Shown: one piece after another, positions 13,756 to 26,243 of the stretch
How the letters are laid out: the number at the start of each line of letters is the position of its first letter
How positions within the stretch are numbered: the stretch's first letter is position 1
DNA from: Chamaea fasciata
Taxonomy: Eukaryota; Chordata; Aves; Passeriformes; Sylviidae
Length of the DNA: 64,000 nt
Assembly (NCBI GenBank): GCA_029207755.1
Contig: JARCOQ010000004.1
Coordinates: 37,473,685 to 37,537,684 of the forward strand
Reading direction: 5' to 3'
The notes under the pieces: generated by a model
What the model was told of the DNA's origin: nothing
The model's input: the letters and a program-made list of their open reading frames with translations, nothing else
The model's database searches: none
Made by a program: the position numbers and the translations under genes

Positions 13756-13924
13756 GGTCTCACTGTAAAGGTACAAAAAATAGATTGTCAAGACCTCTTG
13801 TTTAATGGGTCTAATATTGTTTAACTTTTCCCATATTGCTCCTAATGTATTAAAGTAATTTTTAGAGTAAAATGGACAAATTCTAGATTGCAATGTTCCT
13901 GATTACCATACCAGTTCAGGAGAC
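13756..13924. other. Spacer between two minus-strand LTRs
   Basis: 169 bp of AT-rich sequence with no recognised motif. It may be a residue of an older insertion. Confidence 0.4.
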
Positions 13925-14353
13925 TAATTAGCTCTATTAATTTTTCTAATCCAGAAGGATATAAGAGGTGAAAGAGATAGAGAGAGATAAAAAGAAATAA
14001 GAAGACAAGTGCAGGGGGCTGGGAAGTAGAGTGTGAGAGAGATTAAGGAGAAAGACTGTCCCCACCATGTGAATTCCAGCTGATCCTTCTTCACCCGGGT
14101 CTTCTCGGCGATGGGGTTTCCAGGGTTGTTCTTTTGAAGGCACCACATTTATACAGTACAAGCCCCAGGTATCCATGGGGCATAGATGCTGTTCCTACAG
14201 CTCGAGCTGGCGTGTGTGTGAGGACTTGCTTCCTTCCCCACAGTTTGCCTCTGTGCAAATTTTTGTCGGGATAGGTTACGCAGATCTGCCTCACCAGGCC
14301 AGAAACTAGCATCTTCCTGCTTTTGCTGTCTATACTTGCCTCAAGTTCTCACA
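13925..14353 (-). mobile_element. Probable ERV LTR, minus strand
   Basis: On the minus strand this block starts TGTGAGAACTTGAGG, continues through GC-richer U3-like sequence, has a TATA-like CTGTATAAATG (plus positions about 14148-14158), then a pyrimidine-rich CTCTCT/TATCTC segment like an R/U5 region. The start resembles that of the LTR-like block at 18317 (TGTGAGAATTTGAG), and both have a pyrimidine-rich 3' portion. No AATAAA and no TSD were found and the downstream boundary is approximate. An unrelated GC-rich unique block is the alternative. Confidence 0.45.
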
Positions 14354-14546
14354 ATGGGAATTCTTTGTATGGTAGTTGTCCTATGGGAAGGTGCTTCTGT
14401 GTCTTTGACAGTGTTTTGAGACAGGTAACGGCATTCTATTGCAGCAAAAAAGCTGTGCTCTGTTAAGGTACATGTGCACAAAACTTATAGACTGCTTTGG
14501 CATTTGCACTGCAGGTGAGTACAGGAACAATCACCACTGGAATACT

Positions 14547-15242
14547 TGTCTTGGTTTAGATAGACAAGTTTCTGCCAGGGAGGGTTGGAGTCTCTCTTAA
14601 AATGTAAGCCCCTCCCCCCCTTTTCCAAATTATCATAAATTTGCCATTAAAAGGCTGTCAGGCAAAGATTTTGGGAATAGGTATAGCAGTTCTTTACTAG
14701 GGATATAAAAATACAGATGTTGTAGTACAGAAGAATAAGCAAACAAATAAACAAACAAGAAATCCTAGAAAACCTTGACAGAGTCAGAAATACAACCTGG
14801 CACCCTGTTGGTCAGGGTGTTGGAAGCAGTCCAAAGTAAGCCCTCCTGAAGTGGCAGATGTGGTTCTGTTGGAGTAGAGATGGTCTTGTTGAAGAAAAAG
14901 GGTTCAGTAATGGTGAGATGGCTCCGGTCTTCCTCCAGGGATCCGGTGGAAAAACTGGATACCTAGTGGGACTGTGGCTAATTTTTATCAAGGTTAAGAT
15001 GGTTTGGCTCCTCCTCCCTGTGTGGAGCAGCTTACAATAGTGCAGTGTAATGTGTAATGTCATTGATGAGCTCTTAATGGTCCATTAGCAGAAGACATCC
15101 CCATGGAAGTAGTGAAACAATGAAGAGAGGTAAGTAGCACTCCACCATCTGATAAGTGACACTGACCCATTTGGGCAAAGATAAGCAATTCTGCTCCACT
15201 CAGATGGAATAGAATAATATGCTCTTTACAAAACTCATGACA
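14547..15242 (-). mobile_element. Solo ERVL-type LTR, copy A of a near-identical pair
   Basis: This 696-bp LTR is bounded by TGTCTTGGTTTAGATAG and CTCATGACA on the plus strand. On the minus strand it runs TGTCATGAG... to ...AAACCAAGACA, with an AGTAAAGAACTGCTAT poly(A)-like block. Flanking 5-mers ATACT (14542-14546) and GTACT (15243-15247) look like a 5-bp TSD with one mutation, the length expected for ERVL integrase. It aligns end to end with the copy at 49276-49967 (about 23 substitutions and one 4-bp indel by eye, about 97% identity). No internal retroviral genes are present, so LTR-LTR recombination has removed the provirus body. Confidence 0.9.
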
Positions 15243-15247
15243 GTACT

Positions 15248-18020
15248 ACACAGAAAAAACAACAGTGAGTATAATGATACTGTTCTTCGGTTCTAGGGAA
15301 TGACTCTCCTTCTGTGTGTCCTGTTTTACATCTCAAAAATTTGGAAGGGACAAAACTGATGAAAAAAAAAAGAAGTAGAAATACAGTTGGACCTGTGTAA
15401 CACCTAGCTTTTTATTTGGGTGCTGCCAAGCTTATGATGAACATGACAGAATCTTCCATGAAGAATCACTCATCAAATATTATCTCATCTAGTCCAGGAA
15501 AATGCAAACTGTGAAAGAGGATGTCCTTTCAACAGGAGGTGATTTTTCTATTTATTTGAGGTCATGTGTTGACTTTGAAATTTCCCCACTGGTCATTACT
15601 GGAAGACACAAATTTAGCTACATAGTCCTGTAGTCTTATTAGAGCTTTGTGCTTCGTTGTGGCCTTTCTTAGAAATTGTGGAAAACTTGATTTGCATGTG
15701 GATAAATGCCACAATTCAGCCCAGGAACTACGAGGTTTATTAATTAATGTTGTGTATGAAAGGCTGTCTTTCAGAAAAATAAAAACTTTTTGTTGGATAT
15801 AGTTTGTTTACTTTTTTCTCCCAACCTTAGAGCCTATTGCTTTGCACTATTTTGTGTGCAAGTACTTCTAGCCTTTAGGTATCTAATCTATATTTTTGTA
15901 GAGTTTGATGCAGTCAAATCTATGGCCTTTTTCTGTTCCTGCAGAAGTCAATGAGAAAATTTGCTCCAGAGGGCTTGGAACAGGGTACAGAGGCATTTAC
16001 TCACCAGAGAATAAGATGTTGTTCTCTTTCACCAAATCATGTATCAAAAAACTCTGGGAAAACTTCTGGTTCCATTTAAATCACTGTGAGAACTCACCAG
16101 GACCAAGATCTGACTCATTATAAATCAGAAATGATATAAGGAAAGAACAGTGAAGAGAAAGAACAGCAGCACACAGCTTTGTGTGTAGCACTGGTAACCA
16201 TTTCTAAGCACCAGCCAAGCAGTTATCTCACTTCTCTACCGGAAGAAGCACCAAGAATCGTGTCAGTGTTTAAAAAGACCACAAACTTTGTTTCTGTCCT
16301 TGTCAGAAATAATTTGTACTCCTAAAATTTTCAGAACTTTTCCATGAGTTTCTTAAGAAAAAGAGAAAAAGAAGTCATGTAAAGTATTTGCTGACTCTGC
16401 CTTCTTTTTTAGTTCTATATCCCTGAGGTGTGTTAGTGAGGCTGTTAAGTAGGAATGTTAAGTGTAGGCTTGAAGAATATGAGGAGCAGTTAGTCTGCAT
16501 GACTGTGGTGTACTGAAATTCAATTCTGTTTGAGCAGAAAGGATGAATCGGTGCACAGATCATTTAATTAATGAACACTAAATCTTTCCAACAAAAGCTG
16601 GATTTAAAATAAAAGAGAATGATTTAGAGAAAGAAGGAGACAGATTTAACTCCTAAATGGATTTATTTTGGAGATCTTTCAAGATCATCTCTGAAGATCT
16701 AATATCAACATTGTTATAGCTTCAAAACTCATTTCTTCTGCCTACTGCTTTAAAATTGTACTTATAAATACAAAACAAGGAGATGTACCCTTCTACTTGT
16801 AGCTTCTCTTTTATTGAACTAGGCTTAAATGACACAAAGGCAGCAATTATGCCATCCAAAACCCACTGTGACAGAAGTCTAGAGGTAGTGGTGAAGCAGG
16901 CTGGAAAAAGGCAAGAGGTATCAAAAGTAGCATAGATTTTATTCTGTTTAATTCTTTATTCTTCCATGGGGTTTTTGGGGATCTTGGGATTTAGAAAACT
17001 GTCTTGCCATTGCTTTTCCCTTGGGACAATTATACTCAATTAGGGCAGCAAATACATTTTGGGAAAATAGTGATACAGTAATAGTCACTAACAGGCATGC
17101 CACATATTCATTGTCATATTTTTGGTGCAGGTCTTGAAAGAGCTAGAATTTTGTTTTGGAGTTGATTTCATTAGAACCTTCTTTTTCTAGGTGACTTTTT
17201 GTTTAGTCAGGACAAGTTACTTACAAATATTTTGAAGCACATTGGTCAGAATGAACAATATTATCTACCATACTAATTTTAAAGGAAACTTATTTCAATG
17301 TTTATGACAAATTAAACATGTGCTAATGTCTTTGCAGGAATCACACTTTTCTGGTGATTAATCTTATTCTTTTTGTTAATTTCTGCACAAAAAAAAAGTA
17401 TGGTTTGTAAAAATTGGAGCCTACTAGTAGTCAATGGGCTTAGGATACTAGAGAGCACCAGGGTACAAACAAAACGTCCTCACAATATGTAATATTAAAC
17501 AAAACTTATCCTACTTTTACTCATTGTAAGAAAGAAAAATAATAATGATCATTATGAGAAAAAAAAAAGCAACTCAGATGGAACTAAGGCTACATGTATG
17601 TTAATTGGCTAGAGTAGAATGAGAAATGTGATGGACCTTCAAGAATACTGGAACTCTGTGTGTCTCTTACTCTATGGTTTCAACATCACCAGAAGGTAAT
17701 CTTATTTAAATTACTTGCTGTATGGGGTCTTTAATGATGTAAATGGAAAATAACCCCACCAAACTACCATTTCTGGGGCAGTAAGATTTTTTCAATTTTG
17801 AAGTGTGAAAGAATTCCTCTAGACTTACCTGAATTGAAACGACAGATTACAGAACTCAACAGTATCTCAATGTATTGTCTTGTCTGTTGCTGCCCTTCAA
17901 GTCAGGCTATGTTTGAAAAAATCATTACTTCGTGGTGGCTATACACAGGGCCACCTCAGTGATTTGTTCTCATTGTGTTCTGAATCTTTCAGCCAACCTT
18001 CCCATCTGAGAACAGAGAGA
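15248..18020. other. Unique AT-rich non-coding DNA
   Basis: No transposon or gene recognised. A 14-bp perfect palindrome ATAATGATCATTAT lies at 17542-17555. Confidence 0.55.
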
Positions 18021-18205
18021 AAGACTATAAGATTGTTGAGGTTTGAAGGGATCTCTGTAAGTCAGCTGGTCCAGCCCCCCTGTTTGAGAGTGGTAAATGA
18101 GAGCTGGTTGTCCAGGTCTGTGTCCAGGTGATTTTTACTATCTCCAGGGATGGAGACTCCACAACAACTCTGGGCAACCTGGACCAATGTTTGGTCACCC
18201 ACATG
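18021..18205 (-). mobile_element. CR1 LINE fragment, minus strand
   Basis: Reading plus, the block begins near the CR1 3' tail (TTGAGGTTTGAAGGGATC), then TCCAGCCCCCCTGTTTGAGA, then CTCCAGGGATGGAGACTCCA and CTCTGGGCAACCTGGACCA. This is the reverse complement of the standard CR1 3' UTR and ORF2 end. About 185 bp survive with many differences. Chance frames crossing both strands here are side effects of the element. Confidence 0.85.
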
Positions 18206-18316
18206 GGCACATAGTAGGGAAATGTGCAAAGCAGCAAGTGCTCATCTGCATCACTGAATTCTGCACTCCCAAAAATGCCTTCTGGATTTCAGGAAATTGG
18301 ACTGGAAGTTAAATCA

Positions 18317-19290
18317 TGTGAGAATTTGAGATGTGATAAAGGTGGGACTGTTGTCCAATTATCTCATATCTATGGTGATATAGCACTTTTGGGGAGAAGA
18401 ATGTATCCAGAAGAAAAGCCAAACACTGCAACTGCATTGAAAATCAGCTCTGGCTGGGTCTGGGTAGGGGAGACCATAGCCCACAGACTCATTTGCAGAG
18501 GCCAGATTTGCACACACACTCCCCCACAGCTAAGCTGGGGAGTTTATGGGCGTGTGATGGTAAAGCCTCTGGTCCACATAAGACAGAGGGGATGAACACC
18601 CACCCCTGGAGGCTCTAAACAGACATTGTGGAGATGGAATGGAGCTTTTTAAGATGCCAGATGTCCTCCCTTACGAAAAACTGGCACAGCTGTAAAACTC
18701 ACAACCACCCTGGGAGTCACGTTCACACTGGATATTCACATAAGAGGCAGCTGGCACATCTTAGAAGGTGTCATAACCCACTGGAGAAGCCCAAAGTGCC
18801 CCCAAACTCATTCCTGAGGCCTTCTACCATAGGGCTATGTGTGATCCAAGGGTTGCAACAGATCCAGTCTTGCAAAAGACCACATAAAACTTCCTCCCAT
18901 CCTGAGGAGATGCTTGGGCATTCCCATTATACCTGAACTTAAATTATTAACTTGCTGAACTCTGTGTTTCATGGGACTCCCACCACCAGAAGACCAGAAG
19001 AAGGGGATAAATGGGGCACTTCCAGATCCACAGGGGTGGTGATATCTTTCTACTTAATCAGTCGCTATCACTCTCTTTTTCTCCCTACGTCTCTATTTTT
19101 CCTGTTTCTTACTACCTCTCTATCTCAGATTGATTATTAAATAAAGTCCACTCTATTGACTTCAACATGTGATCTCATTTGTATCTTAATTTGTACAGAA
19201 GTGTCTCTCTAATAACTGTAATAGTTTCATCATAAAAACCTTTCTGGAAACAAGAGAGACAACACCCTTGGTCTCTCTACTCCTAAGATG
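18317..19290 (+). mobile_element. Probable ERV1-like LTR, plus strand (boundaries approximate)
   Basis: The block opens TGTGAGAATTTGAG and is GC-richer than its surroundings. At about 18930 it carries a segment (ACCTGAACTTAAATTATTAA, then CTGAACTCTGTGTTTCATGG) that clearly matches the LTR at 62977-63236. A pyrimidine-rich region follows, then an AATAAA at 19140-19145 and a U5-like tail. The order U3, R, AATAAA, U5 supports plus orientation. No TSD was found and the 3' edge could be anywhere from about 19170 to 19290. Frames of 62-123 codons inside it are LTR sequence, not genes. Confidence 0.55.
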
Positions 19291-21200
19291 AATGTCTGTG
19301 AGCATAGTTTAGCTTTAAAAGCTTGAGACCTTGGTGGTTCCAAATAAAATTTTCTCTGCATTTTAATTCTAATTCAGAAAAATGTCTGCATTTTATATGA
19401 CTTAAATCTCAAGTCAAGGTATCTGAAACACTAAATATTCAGAAGAAACCAATAAACTGTATCTCTTGTCCTCCTGGACTGGCATCTTTCCCTCATCAGT
19501 GTTGTGATTTTGGAGTCCAAGTTTTAATCTCAGCTAAAAAAACTTTTAATATTATTGATATTTACCTAATTTGGTACTTTGAAAGCACCAACGTATGCTC
19601 CAGTCCAGGACGTTACTACAGTAAAATAAATTACCATAATCTCTACAGTAGTCAAAGTTTAGTGAACCATTAAAGACAAACCAGCTCAATGAACCAGACA
19701 GCAACAACAAAATAAATGTACACTGAAAGCATGCCTAAGGCAACAATTTTTTTTTTCTCACTCCCATCTCTGCTACTGACTTTAACAAAGGACAAAAATG
19801 TAGAATAATTTATTTGTTGGCCTTCCTGTCTTGACTTCCAAAACTTTCAACCAAATTTTCAGCATAGCCTCTTGGTTTGACAGTCCCTGCCATCAGTTCA
19901 GTCTTATGCGAAAGTACTGATTGCTTTCCATTCCATTTCACAGCTGATGCATGCAGGATGAATCCCTACCACTGATAATGCTATCTGTGTGTGTGGGTCC
20001 AAGTATGAGCATGTATATGAGGTATTTGCCTACTTACCACAAAAAAGTGAGTTCCATTTAAGCCATTATAATTGCAGCTCTGCTGCACGGATCAGAGTGG
20101 AAGACCCTCTTGGATAACTTCAGAAAGCTTCAGCTTACAGTTCAATGAGCTTGTAGCCTTCAAACCTTGGTCTTCTTTGGTCTGTTTAGTCCAAGCCTAT
20201 CCAGTGTGAAAATATGCCATACAGGCATGGCATACTTTTGGCTACGATGGAAATAATTCCCTTTTCCAAACTCTTTAGTAAGTGACAGCCATCATTAAGG
20301 TCATCTAGAATTGATTGAACACAAAGTCATTGGTCAGTATGAGAATTCATATTGTATTTTCTGTAAACTTTCTGCCATTACCATTAGGAAAAAAATGTAT
20401 GCTTTTTTTGGGGGCATCCTGTTTGAAGAACAAATAAAATTCCATTACCTTATCTGCCAAATTCATCGACAGTGAAGTACTGAGTTCTTTGGTTGTGAGT
20501 GCTTCACCATCCTTGAGAAATATGGAATTGAATTTCACCTAGATGTACATGAAAACTGCCTAAACTGATGAAATATGGGTAGGGTATTATCATAGCCTCT
20601 GAAATGATGTTGAGCTTTACTTCCTTCTCTCTCACATGTAGTTTGTTTTTCCTGCTGGTCACAGCCAGTACCAAGGCTGGCCATCAGTTATAGTAGCTGA
20701 GGAATGCTGAACAGTGGCTGGAGGTGGAGAGCAACCAAACTGCCCAGCTGAAGTCTTTGTTAGTCTCTGAATTTCATTTCCCAAAGTAGCCAATAAGAAA
20801 TAATTATGTTATTTCTTAATATAACAGATGAGTTCAGGTGAACAATGGGTTCTTCCTCTCTCCTGCAATGTGGACACCAGACTGGTAGACCTATTTCCTA
20901 TGTTTTTCCTATTCAGGCAATGAATACAGGAGAGTTATACTAATTCATAAAGAAAAAAAGAAATTTTAGCTGCTCATGTTTCAGAACACATGTTGAAAAT
21001 ACAGAGCAAGTAGAGTCCAATGGCTCCAAAATCAGATGGCAACTACAGTAATGCTGACTTTGCTATGATTTTAAAAGATCCTTATTTTAAGCTGAAAGGC
21101 AAATGTGAGAGGAACCAGCAGCTTTTGTGCTATGTTCTCATCTCTTGGGCTTCACAGATGATGCAATGGCAGTTGATATGGAGATACACGACTTTTGACG
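19291..21200. other. Unique non-coding DNA
   Basis: No repeat, RNA gene or coding signal recognised. Confidence 0.5.
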
Positions 21201-21238
21201 TTATTGATCATGTCTGCACTATCAGACATGATCAATAA
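21201..21238. repeat. Perfect hairpin, 16-bp arms, 6-nt loop
   Basis: TTATTGATCATGTCTG (21201-21216), loop CACTAT, exact reverse complement at 21223-21238. The match stops abruptly at both edges. The stem falls at the end of a 72-codon chance frame. It is too short for a typical microRNA precursor. Confidence 0.92.
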
Positions 21239-23621
21239 GCTAACTGGCAGATGCCTAATCCCAGCATGCATTAGGTTTTAGCAAGCAGCACAGTCAGAAC
21301 AATTTGGGGCAGTTTTGGTTTTGGTTTAGAAAAATTACAAGCGGTTTATTGGGTTCTGTTCATTAAACTAGTATTACCCAACAGCCATAAGAAGATAAAA
21401 ATAAAATTCATAAACAAGTTACACAAATGTCAAATGTTTGTCTCAGCGTTCCCCATATTTTAAAGATGAAATTTTGTTTATCCATGAGTCTCTTCTTTAC
21501 ATGTTCTCACTTGGTTTTTGACTTGAAGGACATCTGAGAACAATGTGGGGGAGTAAGACAGAGCCAGCTGCTTGTGGCAAATAACTTAAAACATCAAGAT
21601 TTAGAAGCAAAAATAAAAACGACACTACTCTGTTCAAGCTATTAGAAAAAAAAAAAGGCAAAAATTTGATTTTCACTGAGGTCAATGCATCCCTCAAAAA
21701 GGCCAGTGTACAATTTTACCTGGTGTGTATTTTTAGTTATTCACAGAACTTGGTATGAACATTATTTACATTTATCCGGTACAATCACTTGCAAAAACCC
21801 CCATGTGACCTAGTACATTTCTAGAAGATTGCATGGATATATTAAGTTCATATTTGAAAAATGAGCATTGTGCTTAATAATATTTTTCAGAATATACAAA
21901 AGTACTTGTGAATATTATTCTACCCCCAGTGTCAGTATTTTTCTGCACGTACTAGCTCTCAGAAAAAGCACAAGTAGCAAAACTTCATTTCCCCAAAACA
22001 CACTTCAATATATTTTAAGTATAAAAACCTAATTTAAAATAATGTCAGCATCTTTTGCCTGTAGAATATGAGGCTCAGCATCTTTAAATTATTTAAGAGT
22101 TCCTTAGAGAGTCAGTTGTGCTTATAATGTCAGATTTGCTCAAAGAAATGGAAAGAGCAAAGCAAAGTGTTGAATAAGGACTTCCTGTGTGATTTTACCA
22201 AGTTATTTTTACTGCCTGTAATTGAAGCAGCATTCACACCTCACACCATTTTAGCCAAAAATATATGTTGTATAACTGCAACTTGTTTTACTTGGTTTTG
22301 TTGCTCTTTTTTTTCCCCTGTTTTATAAATAGAGTAGCTCTACTGAACTGCGCTTTTCCCCATTGAGATCCATTCACAAATAAATACGAGCTCTATCAAG
22401 ACTCAATTGAAAGTATACTTGTAAAGGGGCTTACAGGTTCTATGTACGTCTCCCCCTAAAAAGAAAAATACAAACTATAAAGGAAAGAGTTTGCTATTAT
22501 TGTCTCTGACATATTTTGTTTCCTTTATTGTGATAGAAGGACCAGAGCTAATGCTCATAAAGCCATCTTAACAGTTTCTATTCAAACAAAAGAATATATT
22601 CAAACAAATGAATGGCAGGATTTGTCACAGTTTGCCATTACAAGTGCATTTTCAAGATATAGCCAAAATCTTTATCCTAATATCAGCCATAATATTAGGT
22701 TAGAGGAAAATAAAGATTCTTGTTAGTGTTGTCTTTTTAATTTTCATGGTCTTATCTTTTTTTGCTGGGCATTTTGGAGACCTCTGGATGAAACCAAGTT
22801 TGTGTAAGATGTGTTATGTTTTCCCATACCTAAGCCGCAATTTATAATTTTTTTAAAAAAAATCTTTCTGAAGCACCAATGTTTTATTAGTAAAATAGAT
22901 TAGGAATTGAGAAATTATGAATTTTAAAAATTAGAAGAGTGCCAGGTACATAATTTTATTTTATTTAAATAATCTATACTCTTGCTACACTTTGTCTTAA
23001 CTTAGATATCTCTTCTAATTTAATGAGATGTCACAATACCTAAAACCAGATGGAGAATTTCATCCATGTACTGAACCTGTCTTTAAAATTACCATTCTGT
23101 TGTTGCAACTAGAAATCTGGCATTCACTTAACTGCATGGATTTATTGAGGAAAATTTGCATAGGGATGCATTGCTGTTTTCTGGAGCTAGCTACACCACC
23201 ATGCTGCTCCTGTTCTCTCTGCATCTGAGATATTTCTTATGGCTCTGTAATTAAAAAAAAAAAAAAGAAAAGAACTACCAATCCGTCTTTGCTTTGAGCC
23301 TCTTTCAGTACTAATGAGGAAATTAGAGTACACAGAGAACATTTATCATAGCTACAACAAGGAGAACAGGTCAGTTCCTACTTTACCTCAAAATACCTTG
23401 CACTGGCAGACCATGTCTCGTCTGTGCCTGAAACACTTTGTATTTGAACTAGAGCACAAGCTCCCTTGGGAAGTGGTGCGTAACTTCATTTGATTTTGAT
23501 CTGAGTGTAGTCATTATTGACTGTCTGTACACAACAAAAGGGATTGTAGCATTCATAATGTTAATATTCTGCAAAAGGATTTCTCATTAACTGTACAAGT
23601 AATGCTCCTTTTAAACTAAAT
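21239..23621. other. Unique AT-rich non-coding DNA
   Basis: Contains an 18-bp imperfect tandem duplication near 22580-22615 (ATTCAAACAAA units). Otherwise nothing was recognised. Confidence 0.5.
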
Positions 23622-23703
23622 AAAAAAAACCAACAAAACAAACACAAAACAAAGCAAAACCAAACCAAACCAACCAACCAAACCACACACCCCCCCCCCC
23701 CCA
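23622..23703. repeat. A/C-only low-complexity tract with C13 run
   Basis: 82 bp containing only A and C except one G at 23654. It is built from AAAAC, AACC and AAACC units and ends in thirteen consecutive C at 23690-23702. Replication slippage of AAACC-type units is a plausible origin. Confidence 0.9.
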
Positions 23704-26243
23704 TCCTGCGTGTATTTACACAGTTTGTATGATGACATTCAGTGATCCTGTGACCCAAGGAGCTTTGGGCAGCAGGCTTGGCATCGTGAGCACAGGCCTC
23801 TCTGTTTTCACTCACAGGTTGCCAGATGACTTGCATGTTGAAGCTCACCCAGAGCCACATTTCACTTCTGCTGGAGTATATCCACTCCTGCAGAGTGAGA
23901 GCTTCTCTCCAGGGCACACCATCCCCCCAGCACTGCTCAGCAGCTTAGCTCTGCCTCTGAGGACTGTCCTTTACAGAATAAGCTGCAGGCTGAATTTTTT
24001 TAATGGACCCGGATATTGTGAATTACAGAGCAGCAGCAGGAACAAAAGGAAATTCAATGATATAAATCTGTGTCATTGTTTCAATTGTTATATTTGCCAT
24101 GGATAGATTTTTCTACTATCTCTTCTCTCAACTTTGACTAACATGTTAAGTATTCTGTTCCCAGTGAAATGAAACGCAATCAAATAATTTGTTAAGAAAG
24201 GTAATTTTTTTTGCTGTTTGGAGATTAGCCAACCCACAGCTGCCACAGGCTGCTAGATTAAGGAGGTACTGAAGACCTAATACGTGCACCACTCACTCAT
24301 GTCTTGCTCTCATTCTCTGACTTTAATGTACAGTTTGAGATTATACCGTTTAGAACTAAACGGTTCAAGGCAGATGCTGAGCTTTAACCTTCCAGTTGTA
24401 CATCGAAACCTTATGATTGAAATAGCACTTTGTTCATGCAGAAGTTGGAAGTTGAGTAGATTTAAAATTATTCATTATTTCTTGGGAACAAAAATGCATC
24501 GCATGTTCCTTAATTCAGTCTGACCACTGTTTTTTGCTTTACACTTCAACTTCCTCCTTTTCCCTCAACAAATGCTTTTGTAACACAGGAGAATTGAGAA
24601 TAATCATTCAGATTCCAACATTAGCCTTGGGCTATACTGTTTTGCCTTTCCCTTTTTATCTCTCCTACCTTTAATTAAGTTATCTCCTCTAAGTGTTGTG
24701 CCAGTCTCATCTGGCACATCATAGTGAAGCTACACTGAAAGCCACTGTTCATTTAGATAGCTGTGGACTCCTTAGCCTTCATTTCCATTTCTGATTTCAG
24801 CTTCTGGAGGTTCCCATCTCCTCTATCCTACGTGAGTATTCTGGCTGTGACACCAGCTCTCTTGACACTGGAAAAAAGGGTTCCTTCTTTGTCTAGACCA
24901 CATGCGGCAATGCTTGGACAGCAAAGGGGCCCTTGAAGTAAATTCGCGGCTTCTTCCAGAACCAGTCTGCATTTCAGAAAATATATTGATTGTTTTGGCA
25001 ATAAGTTCAGTGACTAATTTCCCTTGAGACTGCAAGAAAAAATCAGAGAGGAATCAATAGAGATGACTGCAGAAGAAATATTTTGATTTATTCTATTTCT
25101 TTTCTAGCCTCATTTTGCTGTTGCCATTTTTATTATTTTTATTTATTAAAGCAGAAGAATGTTCCCATTGTCATCTACTACTACACAATACAAAATAGCT
25201 TTTTCTTAGTGTACTATGTAATATTTTATATGTATTCATTTTAACAATTGTGTCAAAAAACCTTGAACACGTACTTGAGAATTTATTCAAAGGTTGTCAT
25301 AAATGAAATGAGAAGGCACAGTAACATTCAGTTTGAAAATAGCACTTGAAAAAGATTGCATAACATATGTGAAATTCCCAAAATGTGTTTACAGAGGTCT
25401 CCATCAGCCTACACCTTGGTTAAGGTGAACTATTTTTGTTTGCATATAGCAAAACATCTTGAGAGATGCAGAAGATATTTTTCTTTTTCCATAATGAGGA
25501 GAGCTAAAAAATATTGAATGAATAAGAAAGTCCAACATGTAATAACTGCACATTTTGGATGCCAGCCAATTTTTAAGTCAGTTTTTAGGCTGGAACACAA
25601 ATATGTAATCTCCCAATGGTAGCTTTAAGAGATGTGTTTAAGTTACTCTAATGACCTCATATTATAGCTCAATGTTTAATGAAAATTGTTTCCCGTATTC
25701 AAATGAGTCTATTTCTAAACTGTGCACAAAAGTCATAAGAATTCCTAATGATCTCTCTGAGCTTCACCACAGAGTGAATTAGAAATTATTTCATGTGCAA
25801 AACACGTTAGGATTGTGGTTCCTCTTTGGCAAAGAGCACCACGTACTGATTTCACATGTTGCAGAACACATGACACAGAAAAAAAGTGTGGGGAAGGCAA
25901 TGCACCTCTGTACACAAACCCTCCCAGTTTAAATGAAACAGTAAGCATAAACATGCATAAGGACTATGTGCCTACAACTTGCTTACTTCAGCACCTCCAA
26001 GCACTGGCATAAGTTTCATTCTGCACGCCTACAAAAAATTGTGATTTTGAAATAGGTGAGGAGAAACACATCAAACCATGTGGTTTGATTTTGCTTATTG
26101 AAAAGCATTTTAAACTGCTTTTTTTTGTAAAGGAACTTTTTTCCCAAGAATGTACTAGTGAAGAAATTCTTCCCTAAAATCCCACAGTGTTTTTGGTTTT
26201 GGTTTCTTGACATATTATCTTGTCCATAAGATTCTGTGCCTGG
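23704..26243. other. Mostly unique DNA; GC-richer block at 23.7-24.0 kb
   Basis: A GC-richer block at about 23720-24000 carries a 125-codon plus frame (23729-24106) beginning just after the A/C tract. It has no recognisable domain and no strong gene context. A 20-bp palindrome with CpG lies at 24345-24364 and another (ATCAAACCA arms, TG centre) at 26070-26089. Confidence 0.45.
24345..24364. repeat. Short palindrome, 9-bp arms around AA
   Basis: ACCGTTTAG, two central A, then CTAAACGGT. It is notable for two CpGs in CpG-poor DNA. Each arm contains a CCGTT core like MYB-type sites, but regulatory function is speculative. Confidence 0.7.
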
